Source of the DNA: Pseudarcicella hirudinis
GTDB lineage: Bacteria > Bacteroidota > Bacteroidia > Cytophagales > Spirosomataceae
DNA: 64,000 nucleotides
Assembly: GCF_900115665.1 (NCBI RefSeq)
Contig: NZ_FOXH01000001.1
Span: forward strand, 62,001-126,000
Direction of reading: 5' to 3'
Part shown: positions 9,323 to 20,200 of the stretch, piece by piece
Numbering within the stretch: the stretch's first letter is position 1
Layout: the number at the start of each line of letters is the position of its first letter
The notes under the pieces: model-generated
What the model was told of the DNA's origin: nothing
The model's database searches: none
What the model saw: only the letters and a program-made list of their open reading frames with translations
Position numbers and translations under genes: made by a program

Positions 9323-9676
9323 ACGTGTTTTTTTTGAATGGTTGTTTTAAAATTTGCTTTGAGTATTATAAGTTGACCCTAAAAACGCCTGCTCATAATC
9401 AGCATGTTAGATTTTGTGACTCTGAAAATGAAATTTTGTCATCCATAAAGTTAAAAAATTGGAAAGAGAGAAGCAAAAAACCATGTGATTCAATCTGCTT
9501 TCCCCCAAAGCAATTTAGGGCAATATAAGAAATTTCAAATCAAGATAAGGTTTTGTTAAATGAAAATCGACGCTTATATTTGAGTCGTTATTTTCTGTTG
9601 AATATAACGAAGCCTTCCAGATACTTGAGAAAATAGATTAAACAGATACTTTCAGCAATTTCTTCAGATTGTTTTT
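9323..9676. other. Divergent intergenic region
   Basis: 354 bases between the minus-strand reductase and the plus-strand gene at 9677. It holds the plus-strand promoter described separately. An 84-codon plus frame that starts inside the reductase gene and runs to 9528 lacks recognisable features. I see no clear -33/-7 pair for the reductase on the minus strand. Confidence 0.6.
9553..9582 (+). promoter_or_regulatory. Bacteroidota-type promoter for the gene at 9677
   Basis: TTG (9553-9555), 19-bp spacer, TATATTTG (9575-9582), an exact match to the Bacteroidota primary sigma consensus TTG-N19-TAnnTTTG. Transcription would start near 9590, leaving a leader of about 87 nt. Confidence 0.65.
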
Positions 9677-10192
9677 ATGAAAAAATCAACTTTATCACGA
9701 CATAGCCGCCTGGCATTTCTGCTTGTTCTGACATGCTTCATCCAGGGTATTTCAAAGGCTCAGCAGGCAGTCATCAAAGTGCAGGGAGAAGTACTTAAAC
9801 CTTTGTCACTTTCAATAGAAGATTTGTCGAAACTGCCACAGATTTCAATAACGGCGAAGGATAAAGATGCTGAAAATCATGTTTTTTCGGGAGTAGCATT
9901 AAATGAAGTCTTAAAACTGGCAGGTGTAACATTAGGCGCTCAGCTTCGCGGGAAAAACCTCTCTAAATTTGTGCTGGCAAAGGCAAATGACGGTTATGAA
10001 GTACTTTTTGCTTTACCGGAGCTGGATTCTGATTTTTCTGATGACATCATTTTACTGGCTACTAAGGCAGACGGAAAACCACTGGGAGAAGGTGTTGGCC
10101 CTTTCAGACTGGTTGTTCCCAAAGATAAAAAGCACGCCCGCTGGATCAGAGAACTGAACAGCATTCAGGTGGTAAATGCCGGAAATAAATAG
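9677..10192 (+). CDS. Secreted molybdopterin-binding-fold (sulfite oxidase-type) domain protein
   Basis: Small exported protein consisting of one Oxidored_molyb (PF00174-like) domain after a signal peptide (1-28, ends SKAQ). Recognisable segments are GEVLKPLSLSIEDLSKLPQ, FSGVALNEVLKLAGV, ANDGYEVLFALPEL and GEGVGPFRLVVPKDKKHARW, the last being the usual end of the SUOX fold. The domain contains no cysteine at all, so the thiolate that ligates molybdenum in sulfite oxidase and MsrP is missing. Family members of this short, Cys-free kind may be non-catalytic or bind something else. It is preceded by a consensus promoter and converges with the PAS protein with only 4 bp between stops. Fold is likely; function is unknown. 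Confidence 0.82.
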   Translation: MKKSTLSRHSRLAFLLVLTCFIQGISKAQQAVIKVQGEVLKPLSLSIEDLSKLPQISITAKDKDAENHVFSGVALNEVLKLAGVTLGAQLRGKNLSKFVLAKANDGYEVLFALPELDSDFSDDIILLATKADGKPLGEGVGPFRLVVPKDKKHARWIRELNSIQVVNAGNK

Positions 10193-10196
10193 GTTT

Positions 10197-11813
10197 TCAA
10201 AGCTCTGAAGTAGGCTTCTTCTGAAGTGAAACGCCTGGAACCTGTTTAGTCTTCTGGACAATTTTATGAATGATTTCATCTAATTTGAATGACTCTTCTT
10301 CAAGAAATTTGAGGATTTTTTGATTATTCTGATCATTGAGATCATCATGATTTATTAATTGTACCAAACCGATAATATTGGCAAGCGGAGCCCTTACGGT
10401 GTGCGACTGAAGCCAGGCAATTTCATTCAGCGAATCATTCTGAAGTTTAATTTTCCGGGAATTTAAATGCCGGTCTGTAATATTTCTTACAAAACAGCTG
10501 ATGTCGGTTACTTCTCCTTTTTGATCTGTAACGGGCGTAAGGTTAATTTCAATAATCCGCTCCCCTTCATTCGGGAAATTGGTGGAGTCTTCAAAATGTG
10601 CTTTTTCTCCGGCAAGTGCTCTGTCGAAATGTACCTTAAATCTGTTCCAAAGAGCGTAATCCTTTTCTTTATAAACTACATAATCACCCTGTTTAGGCTT
10701 TTGTCCGGTAATTTTCTCAATGCGTTTCAGATAAGGATCATTTCCGACAACCAATTGCATATCTTTGTTTACCAGCCAGATCAGATCTTCGGTATTATTG
10801 ATGAGCGCATGCATATTTTTCTCATCTTTAATGATCTTTTCCTGTAATTCTTTCGCCTTTGTAATGTCACTCGAAACGCCATTGATTGAATCAGGAAGAC
10901 CTTCCTGATTCCTTACCAGTACATTTCTGTCGTAGATAACTCTGATACTTCCGTCCTTATGTCTGATCCGATATTCAGATTCTGAATGTCCCTCTTTAAG
11001 CAGTCTTTTATAATTTTCACCGATAATTGCTTTATCTTCATCAATGATTGTTGAAAACCATAAATCAGAATTGGTCAGGAATTCATCTGGCGTATATCCA
11101 TAAACAGAGGTACAGGCATCATTGATATAATTGATTTTAAAGGAGTCAATTTCACATGACCAGATAATGTCAGAAACAGAAGAAAGAATATTTTCCAGAC
11201 GATTTTTGTAAGCAATCAGCTGAGTGTTTAATTCTGCATTAGCCTGCTGGGTTTTAATGATTTCATCCACATCTGTTGAGGAGGCAAATCTTGAGGCAGT
11301 GCCTTCAAAAACGGTTTCCATGACAGATATTCTGACGAAAAATTCCTTTCCGCTTTTCGTCTGGTGTTTCCAGATAAAATCATCGGGGGTATCTGCTGAA
11401 ACCTTTTGAAAATAATTATTGAGCCTTTCTATTTCTGAAGCAGAACGAATATCCATAATGGTCATTTTCAGGAATTCTTCTCTGGAATAACCGTATTTGT
11501 TAATTGCGGCCTGGTTTACAGCCAGAAATCTGAACTCTTTTTTTGAAGAGATCCACATGGGGATCGGATTTTCCTCGAAAAGGCGTTGATAGGCAATTCT
11601 TTGATCAGCCTCTTTCCTGAAGCTCTTTCTTAGATAAAAGTACAGAATCAAAGAAGTAATGCCGACATAAAAGAAACCTTTAAATATACCAATCCAATAA
11701 ATAATGGAAGGATTCAAACCCAGAAATGCGGCGATAATATCTAAGAGCGTATCACTGGAGCTTATCCATAATATTCCTATTAAAAAATAAATAAAAGCTA
11801 TCTTCTTCGCCAT
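10197..11813 (-). CDS. Membrane PAS sensor with H-box but no ATPase domain
   Basis: Signal-transduction protein of 538 aa. Two N-terminal TM helices (about 5-30 and 38-62) are followed by three PAS/PAC units (about 70-185, 205-315, 325-450) and a C-terminal helical dimerisation region with a histidine-kinase-like H-box, IAWLQSHTVRAPLANIIGL (about 472-490). The protein stops about 48 residues later, so the HATPase_c catalytic domain is absent. The stop codon at 10197 is followed by no in-frame ATPase remnant because the convergent gene begins. PAS proteins ending at this SH-x-VRAP H-box are known in Bacteroidota. This one could accept phosphate from a partner kinase or act as a dimeric signal modulator; that is inference. 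Start ATG at 11813. Confidence 0.82.
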   Translation of the reverse strand: MAKKIAFIYFLIGILWISSSDTLLDIIAAFLGLNPSIIYWIGIFKGFFYVGITSLILYFYLRKSFRKEADQRIAYQRLFEENPIPMWISSKKEFRFLAVNQAAINKYGYSREEFLKMTIMDIRSASEIERLNNYFQKVSADTPDDFIWKHQTKSGKEFFVRISVMETVFEGTASRFASSTDVDEIIKTQQANAELNTQLIAYKNRLENILSSVSDIIWSCEIDSFKINYINDACTSVYGYTPDEFLTNSDLWFSTIIDEDKAIIGENYKRLLKEGHSESEYRIRHKDGSIRVIYDRNVLVRNQEGLPDSINGVSSDITKAKELQEKIIKDEKNMHALINNTEDLIWLVNKDMQLVVGNDPYLKRIEKITGQKPKQGDYVVYKEKDYALWNRFKVHFDRALAGEKAHFEDSTNFPNEGERIIEINLTPVTDQKGEVTDISCFVRNITDRHLNSRKIKLQNDSLNEIAWLQSHTVRAPLANIIGLVQLINHDDLNDQNNQKILKFLEEESFKLDEIIHKIVQKTKQVPGVSLQKKPTSEL

Positions 11814-12502
11814 TTCAAAAAGGCATGTTAGTGTATTGGTGTGTTGAATATTTAATCAATTAAAAGATGTTTCCCGGAAATATGACCAATAGAAACCGAT
11901 ATGCAATCCCTGTTAACATTCATTTGGCTAACAATTTAACTGAATTTTAGAAAACAAAAAATCATATATTTTAGCTTTTGAATTATTCTGTGAACAGATT
12001 TTGTTATTGCCTTCTGTATGAATCGGTTTACTCGGTATTTTTTTTAAGATTACCGGAAAAAACCTGAAACATGAAAGACTGTTGTTAAACCCGCTGCGCG
12101 AAAAAGCGTTCCCTTCAACGATTATTGATAGCCTTTCATCGGTTACTATATTGTATCGCCGGTCAATGTAAATAGATTTGATTAATCAGAAAAAGAAATT
12201 AAAAACAACCTTTTGAGGGATGCAGATACAGGTTATTCTTCTGATGAATTTATTTAAAAATGCTCTGTTTTAAAACTATAAATTTCCCAATGGAATACTG
12301 AAACCGTTTAATAACTTCTGTTTTGAAAATTGCTTTTTATTATGGCTGAAACAGCCTTTAGTTAAGAAGAAGCAGAAAGCCGGAAAATATTAAACAACCC
12401 GGAGCATCGATTAATATCCAGCACTTATTCACCTGACAACAAAGTAAAACAAGCATTAAACATTTTAAACAGCTCTTTATTAAACACTACTACTTTCAGG
12501 AA
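11814..12502. other. Intergenic region with a long leader
   Basis: 689 bases between the PAS gene (minus) and the surface-protein operon (plus). It contains a consensus promoter at 12151-12180 and a small GGCTG-AAA-CAGCC hairpin at 12344-12356, giving a predicted leader of about 315 nt before the ATG at 12503. No coding frame of note was found. It might hold a leader-type regulatory element, but I recognise no known riboswitch. Confidence 0.5.
12151..12180 (+). promoter_or_regulatory. Bacteroidota-type promoter for the surface-protein operon
   Basis: TTG (12151-12153), 19-bp spacer, TAGATTTG (12173-12180): exact consensus match. Predicted start of transcription is near 12187, about 315 nt ahead of the gene at 12503. 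Confidence 0.6.
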
Positions 12503-14191
12503 ATGAGATTATTAATAGTTTTGGTGATGTTTCTGGGTTTGCTGCCAAATGCTTTTTCGCAGGATCTGGCAACTATGGGTCAGCAAAAACCCTTTGCCCT
12601 GAGTGGCTCTCTTGACGTACGGGGGATAGCTTATTCAGCCGACGGAATTCCTGCCCGCAGGAGTCCGTTTATGTATATGATTTCAGGAAGCCCTACGATT
12701 TCAATCTACGGGATATCAATTCCTCTTTCATTCGTTTACAGTGAACAGGAACGTAATTTCAGGCAGCCTTTCAATCAGTTCGGCATGAGTCCTGCCTACA
12801 AATGGATTACCGTCCATGCCGGTTATCGCAATGTTTCTTTTTCGCCTTATACCCTGGCAGGTTATACCATGTTAGGAGGAGGATTTGAACTGAATCCCGG
12901 AAAATTGAGGATAGGGTTTATGTATGGCCGTCTTAATCGGGCAACTACGGTTGACACAACAACCGGAACGATTCAGCCTTATAGCTTTTCAAGATTCGGA
13001 TATGCCGGAAAAGTTGGTTATGGGACGGAAGATACGCATTTCGACCTGAGTTTTTTGAAAGCCAAAGATGATGAAGCCAGTTTAAAAGTAGGAAATCTGG
13101 ATCAAAGTACCGTTCGTCCTGCTGAAAACCTGGTAATCGGAGCAGATACAAAGGTTACTTTTGCTAAGAAACTATTCATTTTTGCTGATGGTGCAATCAG
13201 CGTTTATACCCGGGATTTTCAATCCAAATTGGCATTGTCATCAGAAGTTACCGGTACTGATATTTTCAACAAGGTAAATAAATTCATTACCATTAACGGA
13301 ACTTCAGAATATTACATCGCATATTCAGGAGGAATCGGGTATAAAGAAAAGGATTTCTCCCTTAAAGTAGCTTATAAGCATGTCGATCCGAATTTCCAGT
13401 CGATGGGAGCCTATTTCTTCCAAAGTGATATAGAAAACATCACCATTTCTCCTTCATTTAATGCTTTGAAAGGAAAATTACGGTTTTTGGGAAGTCTGGG
13501 TATTCAGAATGATAATACCCAAAAGCAAAAGCAGGCTACTACCAAAAGAGTTATCGGAATGGCGAATCTTTCCTGGGATCTGACTACCGCTTTTGGCTTA
13601 GATGCCAATTATACTAATTTTTCTTCCAATTCAGAACCGACTGTAACAAAGGTTCAGAACAAATACCTGCTTGCCCAGACTAATCAGAATATTTCGGTAA
13701 GCCCGAGGTTGATTATTCCGGCAGAAAAACACACACAGGTATTCCTGCTTTCATATAATTACAGCAATCTCTCGGATGTAAATGCCGAAACACAAGCTGC
13801 CAACAACATTAATACAACCGTAGCAATGTTGAATTATAACCTTACTTTCAATAAATCAGGTTTGTCTTTAATGGCCGGAGGGAATTATACGACAAATGTT
13901 CTTACTACAGGAACCATTACCAACAAAGGAGCGACTTTAGGCGCATCAAAAGGATTTCTTAAAAACCAGTTGCAGTTCAGCACTTCCAATTCTTACATCA
14001 TCAGTACTTTACCGCAGGGAAGCAGTACCATTTTGAATCTCGGTGTCAATACTTCGTACCAGCCTTTGAGAAATCACAGATTGAGTTTAAGAGTAAATTA
14101 TCTGAATAATAAGCCAAGTGATGATGCGAAAGGGGGACAACCGAAATTTTCAGAGACAACGGGAGAATTAGGGTATACACTGAGTTTCTGA
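12503..14191 (+). CDS. Probable outer-membrane beta-barrel protein (562 aa)
   Basis: Signal peptide 1-19 (ends AFSQ) followed by about 540 residues of alternating short beta strands and polar loops, e.g. FGYAGKVGYGTEDTHFDLSF and LSVSPRLIIPAEKHTQ-like strands, closing with a strand ending in aromatic Phe (GELGYTLSF), as outer-membrane barrels do for Bam recognition. No plug, POTRA or known enzymatic motif is visible. It is the first gene of a co-oriented trio with a giant secreted protein and a fibronectin-III protein. Context suggests it is a pore or anchor for those proteins; this is inference. The family itself I can name only as an uncharacterised Bacteroidota barrel. Confidence 0.75.
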   Translation: MRLLIVLVMFLGLLPNAFSQDLATMGQQKPFALSGSLDVRGIAYSADGIPARRSPFMYMISGSPTISIYGISIPLSFVYSEQERNFRQPFNQFGMSPAYKWITVHAGYRNVSFSPYTLAGYTMLGGGFELNPGKLRIGFMYGRLNRATTVDTTTGTIQPYSFSRFGYAGKVGYGTEDTHFDLSFLKAKDDEASLKVGNLDQSTVRPAENLVIGADTKVTFAKKLFIFADGAISVYTRDFQSKLALSSEVTGTDIFNKVNKFITINGTSEYYIAYSGGIGYKEKDFSLKVAYKHVDPNFQSMGAYFFQSDIENITISPSFNALKGKLRFLGSLGIQNDNTQKQKQATTKRVIGMANLSWDLTTAFGLDANYTNFSSNSEPTVTKVQNKYLLAQTNQNISVSPRLIIPAEKHTQVFLLSYNYSNLSDVNAETQAANNINTTVAMLNYNLTFNKSGLSLMAGGNYTTNVLTTGTITNKGATLGASKGFLKNQLQFSTSNSYIISTLPQGSSTILNLGVNTSYQPLRNHRLSLRVNYLNNKPSDDAKGGQPKFSETTGELGYTLSF

Positions 14192-14259
14192 AGTATTTGA
14201 ATTTTTGCCAAAAAGAACCTGAAAATATAGCTACCAATAACGGAAAATTCTTTCATGCT

Positions 14260-17200
14260 ATGAAAAATAAAATTTTGCTCCTGCTTTTTGTCCTGTTGTC
14301 ATGGAAAACCATTGCCCAGAATGCAGTAAATGTAAACTTACAATTAGTTCCCCCTTATTCTACCAGACTGAGTGATTATGCCAATAATCCCGGAAAAGCC
14401 ATCATTATTCTGCAAAACACCCAAAGGGTAGCCCAGACGGTTTATCTGAGAGCTTCTATTTCAGGGGATAATGGAATCCAGATTTTTACCAATCCGAATT
14501 TCAGACCTGTCAGAGGTATAACCTTGCAGCCTAATATTCCCTATACTTTGAATATTGGTGATTTACAGGATTTGTTTGATGTAAATCAGCTTACTGCCAG
14601 AGGGATTACGATGGATGATATTGAAAGAAAAAATGGGATTCCTGAGGGCATTTATCAGGTATGTGTAAGAGCGTATGATTTTGTCCGTCAGACAACCGCC
14701 TTATCATCTGATGCACCATTGGGATGTACGACTATTCGCCTTACGCAGCTCGAACCACCAATTTTAATCAAACCGCTTGAAGATGAAGAAGTGAGGGTTT
14801 TTCAACCACAGAACATGATTTTTTCATGGACAGTACCTGCCGGAAGCCCGGTTGGTACGCAATACCAGTTGAAAATCTTTGAAATGATTCAGCCAAACCG
14901 GAATCCGAATGATGCTTTTCTTTCAGGAACGCAACCTGCTTTTTTTGAAAAAACTGTTACCGGAAATGTATATGTTTTAGGCCCTGCTGATCCTCCTTTG
15001 GTTGTGGGCAGAAAATATGCCTGGGCTGTACAGGCATTGGATCAGAGCTCTTTAAACGGTCGTAATCAGAAGGGAGAAGGCTCTTCTTTCCGAAATAACG
15101 GAAGGAGTGAAGTAAGATCTTTCATCTATAAAAATCCTGAAATTCAGACTGTAAAAACTGAAGTAACAACCATTCCTGAGAAAAAACCAAAGGCGAGCAT
15201 TCCGGCAAATTTTGCTGTGGGCAAATACGTTCCGATTTTTGCAAATACGGTATTATCGGGTACAATAAATTATGATTTTATCGACCAGTCGGGCAATAAA
15301 AACAGCTCATCAGGTTCCGGAACTTCCTCTTCCGGAACGGCTAAGAAAAGTGGAAACAGCCCGCCCGCAGCAGCAGCTTCCTATTACCCGACCGGAAACG
15401 GAACATATAAAAACATGACGCCCGCCAATGCTACCGCATTAACCAATATCAGTACAGCCTATAATCCCGCATTTTTGTCAGCCATACTCAGTGTCTCGGA
15501 ACGAAGAAAACCGCTTGCTAATATTCAGGTTAAACTGGTAGTTGATTATAAAATGGATGGTCAGCTGGATGGCAATAAAATTCAGGGAAATGATAAGAAT
15601 TATTTTTCCTCGATGCTTAAAAACTACCATGAAGTAATTGCAGTAACGAAAACCGATAATAACGGAAATTTCAAGTTTACGTTTGTTAATACTTCGCCGA
15701 CAAAAGTCTTAAGTGCAGATACTTCCTTAACATTTGGCAGTGGAGAATTTAAGAATTTTTTCAAAGGAAAAATTACCCGAAGTGCCAGAATTATAGTAGA
15801 TAGTCCTTATTATACAAGTCCGGAAGATTTTCTGACTTATGACGAAGAAAAAGAAACATCTTATAAAAACCTGGTAGCCGGGGTAAGGGATTATGAACTG
15901 ACGGTGCGCCTGAAAAATGCTGAAAAGATATTGTTCGGACAGAAATTACAGGGAGATGCCGTTTTTAAAACTACGTTTAATGGCTATAAAGTGTATCTTA
16001 CCCGAAAAAATATCCCGACGGAAGTTCCTGCAACCGAAGGCGATATTCCGAAACCTAAGAAGAAAATTCAGGGAATGGAGGTAATTGCGGAGGGGGTTTG
16101 TAACAATAATAATGAAGTTGTTTTCAAAAATCTGGTAGTTAACCTTGAATCAGGCAGTAATTACTATATTATTACGGAGAAACCCGATAACAAAGAGGTA
16201 AAGGCCATCAATAATTTTACTTCCGGCCCGGCGGTGTATTTTGCCCTGAACAAAGATTACAAAGATCCGGATGTAAGTCAGAACGGGCAATCTATCATTA
16301 TTGGCGGGCCAGGATTGGATAATGCTACTTTCAACAGTGAATATGAGACTTTTACCAACATCAAATGCAATGTAAATATGTTTCCTCTGTATCCTCGTAT
16401 AGAAGGATTCGTTTACAGAAGTGATAATAAAAAAGTACCGTTAACCAATGGAGATGTGAAGTTTTTCTACGGAGATATTGCCAAATTAGGACTCTCTCTG
16501 ATCTTTGATGCTACCGCAAAATTTAAAATTCCGCTCGATACCAAAGGTCATTTTGATACAGGTTCCGGCAATCTGCTGATGGGACCTCTTACCTCCGAAG
16601 GTAATTTTGCAGAACCATACAGCAGTTTTGCTTATCGGCTGAATGCCAGCGGGTTCAAGCCGGCCGGGGAGTTGATTTATGAAGATAAAGGAAAGGTCCG
16701 TGCTCTGGCTCCAGGTTTTTATAAATATTATGATGGTATTTTTCTCAGTCCTTCAGGCAGGGTAAAAGGCTCTGTAGTAGATGAAGATGGAAATGGGATT
16801 AGCGTTGTGATTACCCCGGGAACAGGTGCAAAAGATTCAACTTTTAACGTTAAAACGACTTATAAAACCTCTTCGGCAAAATCGGGTTCAGGGAAATTCG
16901 GTACGGTGTATGTACTTAGCGAAAATACACCTCCTGTTAAATTTGACCTGCCTGCTACTTCCGGGAAGATCAAATTCCATATTGATGTAAAAGATGAATC
17001 ATTTTTTGATTTTGACAGTACTTTTTCAATCGGAGATAATTCAGTAGTTGATCTGGGAAAACTGGTCATGAAGAAAAAGCAGCACAGGATTAAGGTTATT
17101 GTCATGGAAGATAAATCACCGGTTCCTTCTCCTGCCAATAACTTTAAGAAAACAGCTGCCGATGTATCTAAGTTTTACGCCAGTTCAGGTCCGAAAGTCG

Positions 17201-20200
17201 TGGACTCCGGAAATAAATTATATACAGCCTTTGAAAAACAGGAGGCTGAACCGAATGCCTCACAGGTTTTATCAACCGTTTTAAAATATGCTTCGGAAAT
17301 TACCTATGTGAAAGATGCTTCAGTAGAAATAAGAGCAGGGGGAGGTTCGGGCGGAGGCTCACCGCTTTCAGCAAAATATTCCCCGGCTAAGGCCGGATCT
17401 TTATCCGGAAATAAAAATCAGCCTTCACAGGAAGATGAAGGGGTCGCTATTGCCGGACTGGCTCCTCAGAAAACTGATGCTAAAGGAACAACCGGATTTA
17501 AATTTTCTACTGAAAGCGGTGCTAATAACTTTGTAATCAAGGTAAATCATCCGGATTATGCCATCAAAAATACAACGGTGGTAAATTTCCCTTCAAAAGA
17601 GGAGAAAGCCGTTATCATTATGGTGCAAAAGTCTGCAAAAATCTCCGGAAAGGTATTTGGTACAGATAGTGGCTCACCGCTTGCCAAAGCAAAGGTCTAT
17701 GTTAAAGAAAAACCGGAAGTAAAAGCTGAAACTAAATCTGATGGTACATATGAGTTGCATGGCTTGCAAAGAGGAGTGCCTTTAACAGTGATTGCAGAGA
17801 AGTCCGGCTCTAATTATCTCGGTGGAAGTAAGTTGCTGACTATTATGGAATTGTCTCAGAATAATGTTGATTTTGGTTTAAAGAAAAATGATACATTAGA
17901 CGTTACGAAGATTCTCGGGCTTCCTGTTACGCTGACTGAAATCAGAAATGAGGGTGGAAAAATCAAAGTAACCGGAAGTTTCAACAGCATTCCTTCCAAT
18001 CCGAATTTTATCTATGATTCTACCAAGGTGCTGACTTTCAAAGACCTTGAAGTAACAAAGAGTGCAGAAAAAAACTCAGCAGGTTTGCCTTATCTGAAAC
18101 CTGTGGCCGGAAAAGTAGTTACACAGACTAACAAACTGGTATTCCAGACCTATAAGAAATTCAGTACCATCGCAGAAAATACTTCTGCAGGAATTGTGGT
18201 AAGTGATGGCGGGGGGGGTAAAGGACAGATTAAGGAAAAAGCCTATATTCTTACCAGTGCTGCCTTTCCGGATACGAAAGTCGATTTTACAGAGAACCGT
18301 TTTTACCTGACAGATTTAACAGTAGCAGATAAAGGGCAACGGGTTCAGATGGCGATTTTTGCAGCCAATACTTTGCCAAACCGTAAAATCGGGATTGCGG
18401 ATGCCAGTGGAAATGCATTGAAATTCAAGCTTTTTTCTACCAATCTTGAAGCTGAAGCTGATGCCGAAAAATCTTATATTAATGCCGATTCTGTAAGATT
18501 ATTCACCATAATTCATACCAATCTGAAAAACGTCAGTCCGGCTGATCTGAAAATTTCAATGGGCTATCTGAATCTCCTTTATGGCAAAGGACTGAACACG
18601 ATGCAATCGACCAGTTCATTGACCATGTCTTTGGAAAAATGGCAATTGGTGGCAGATAAATATGTGATTGGCAATGAAGGTTTTATCCTGAAATCCGGTA
18701 AAATTAAAACAGGTTTGCTGGATGTTCCGTTTAAGGATATTAAGGTTACGACTGAAGAATTGCTTTACGGAACGTATGAGGTTAATGAACTTTCTCTGGG
18801 TGGCGTAATCAAAATTCAGCCTGAAGCAGGTGTTCAATTTGGATATGATTCCGGAAAAAGCCATTGGTCTTTGAAAATGGATGCCAAACCGGGTAAAAGT
18901 ATTGTCGCTTCATTTGGAGGTCTGCCTAATCTGAATCCTGAAGATAGATTTTATTTCAGTAACATGAGTCTTTACAGTGACGGTTCAAAAGGATATGATT
19001 TAGCCAGTGATCAGAAAGATGTGACAGCCTTTAAACTTTTCAGGTTCAAGCCGAAAGATATTCAGGTGACAGATGGCAGTGTCAATATTCCGGGTTTTAT
19101 TGACCTGAATATTCCGAACCTGGAAAGCAAACAGACCTTGCTGCAATTCACAAAACAGGGAACGAGTATCAGCACCAAAGTCCTGCCGTTTGATTATGAG
19201 TTCAAAACAAATACCCTGACCGTCAGAGTTAAAGCTGCTGACAATAAAATTACAGAAACAGGACATTTTGCCACGGGTTCTGTTTCCGAAGACGGTAAGT
19301 TTAGTTTTCCGATGAGTCTGGGTAAAAACAAAGATACCTGCGGCATCAGTTTGCCGAAATCTGCCACTTTTAACCTGGCTTCAAATGGAAATTCCAAACT
19401 TATTAATATGGCCGGAGGCCTGAGGGTAAATTCAGGGAATTGGTCTTTGCTGAAATTCGGAGGGGATATTATGGGCGCAAACGGAGCTACAGGAAGACTG
19501 AATCTGGAAGTGCATGGGGATATTGTTGCTGATAACCAGAAAGTTGGTGTTAAAAACATCGATACACCTTACGGAAATATCGGAATCATTTACAATTTCG
19601 ATAAAGGGCAGCTTGAAGGCCATCTTCATACTGAAAAAGATATGGGTTCCGGCACTTTTATGAAAGCTGATATCAATATGGTAATGGGGAACGAGGGATG
19701 GTATTTTCTTGGAGCCGGTGAGTTTGAAAAAACAAATCCGGTTACAAAAGGAATGGCTGCAACGATTATAGGAATGTATCCGATGACTGAGGAAATCCGG
19801 AATATCTTTAAACAATATTCCTGGGTTTATCAGCTGAGAGGAGAGCTGCCACCAATTTTCCCGAATCAGATCAAAGGTTTTTATATTGAAGGAAAAGCCG
19901 AAATTCCTGTACCGATTATTCCGCAGTTTGATATAGACCTTGGCGTAGTTTCAGGAAAACTGAGTGCAACAATCGGGGCCGACATGAGGGTTTCCATGAA
20001 CTTTAGTGACGGCCTCACCCTGGGAATCGGACAAAGTGTTTTTGCCAATGTTACTGCCGGAGTCGGAGGATCAATAGGCATTGCCTGCGGAGGTCTGGAG
20101 GCTTCCGTTACTGCGGATGTGAGTGTAGACGGCCAGGTGAGTACCAGCGGCAATTGGTTTGTGGACGGTTCTGCCATGTTGATTCTGAAAGGTTCCGCTT

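Noticed and set aside
9274-9528. 84-codon plus frame overlapping the start of the aldo/keto reductase
   Set aside because: Starts inside the reductase gene on the other strand and has no signal, motif or promoter; the reductase frame is well supported.
10467-10847. 126-codon frame antisense to the PAS protein
   Set aside because: The PAS frame shows three recognisable domains; this is its shadow.
14197-14259. TTG start of the giant surface protein at 14197
   Set aside because: The ATG at 14260 begins a complete signal peptide; the upstream 21 residues would disturb export.
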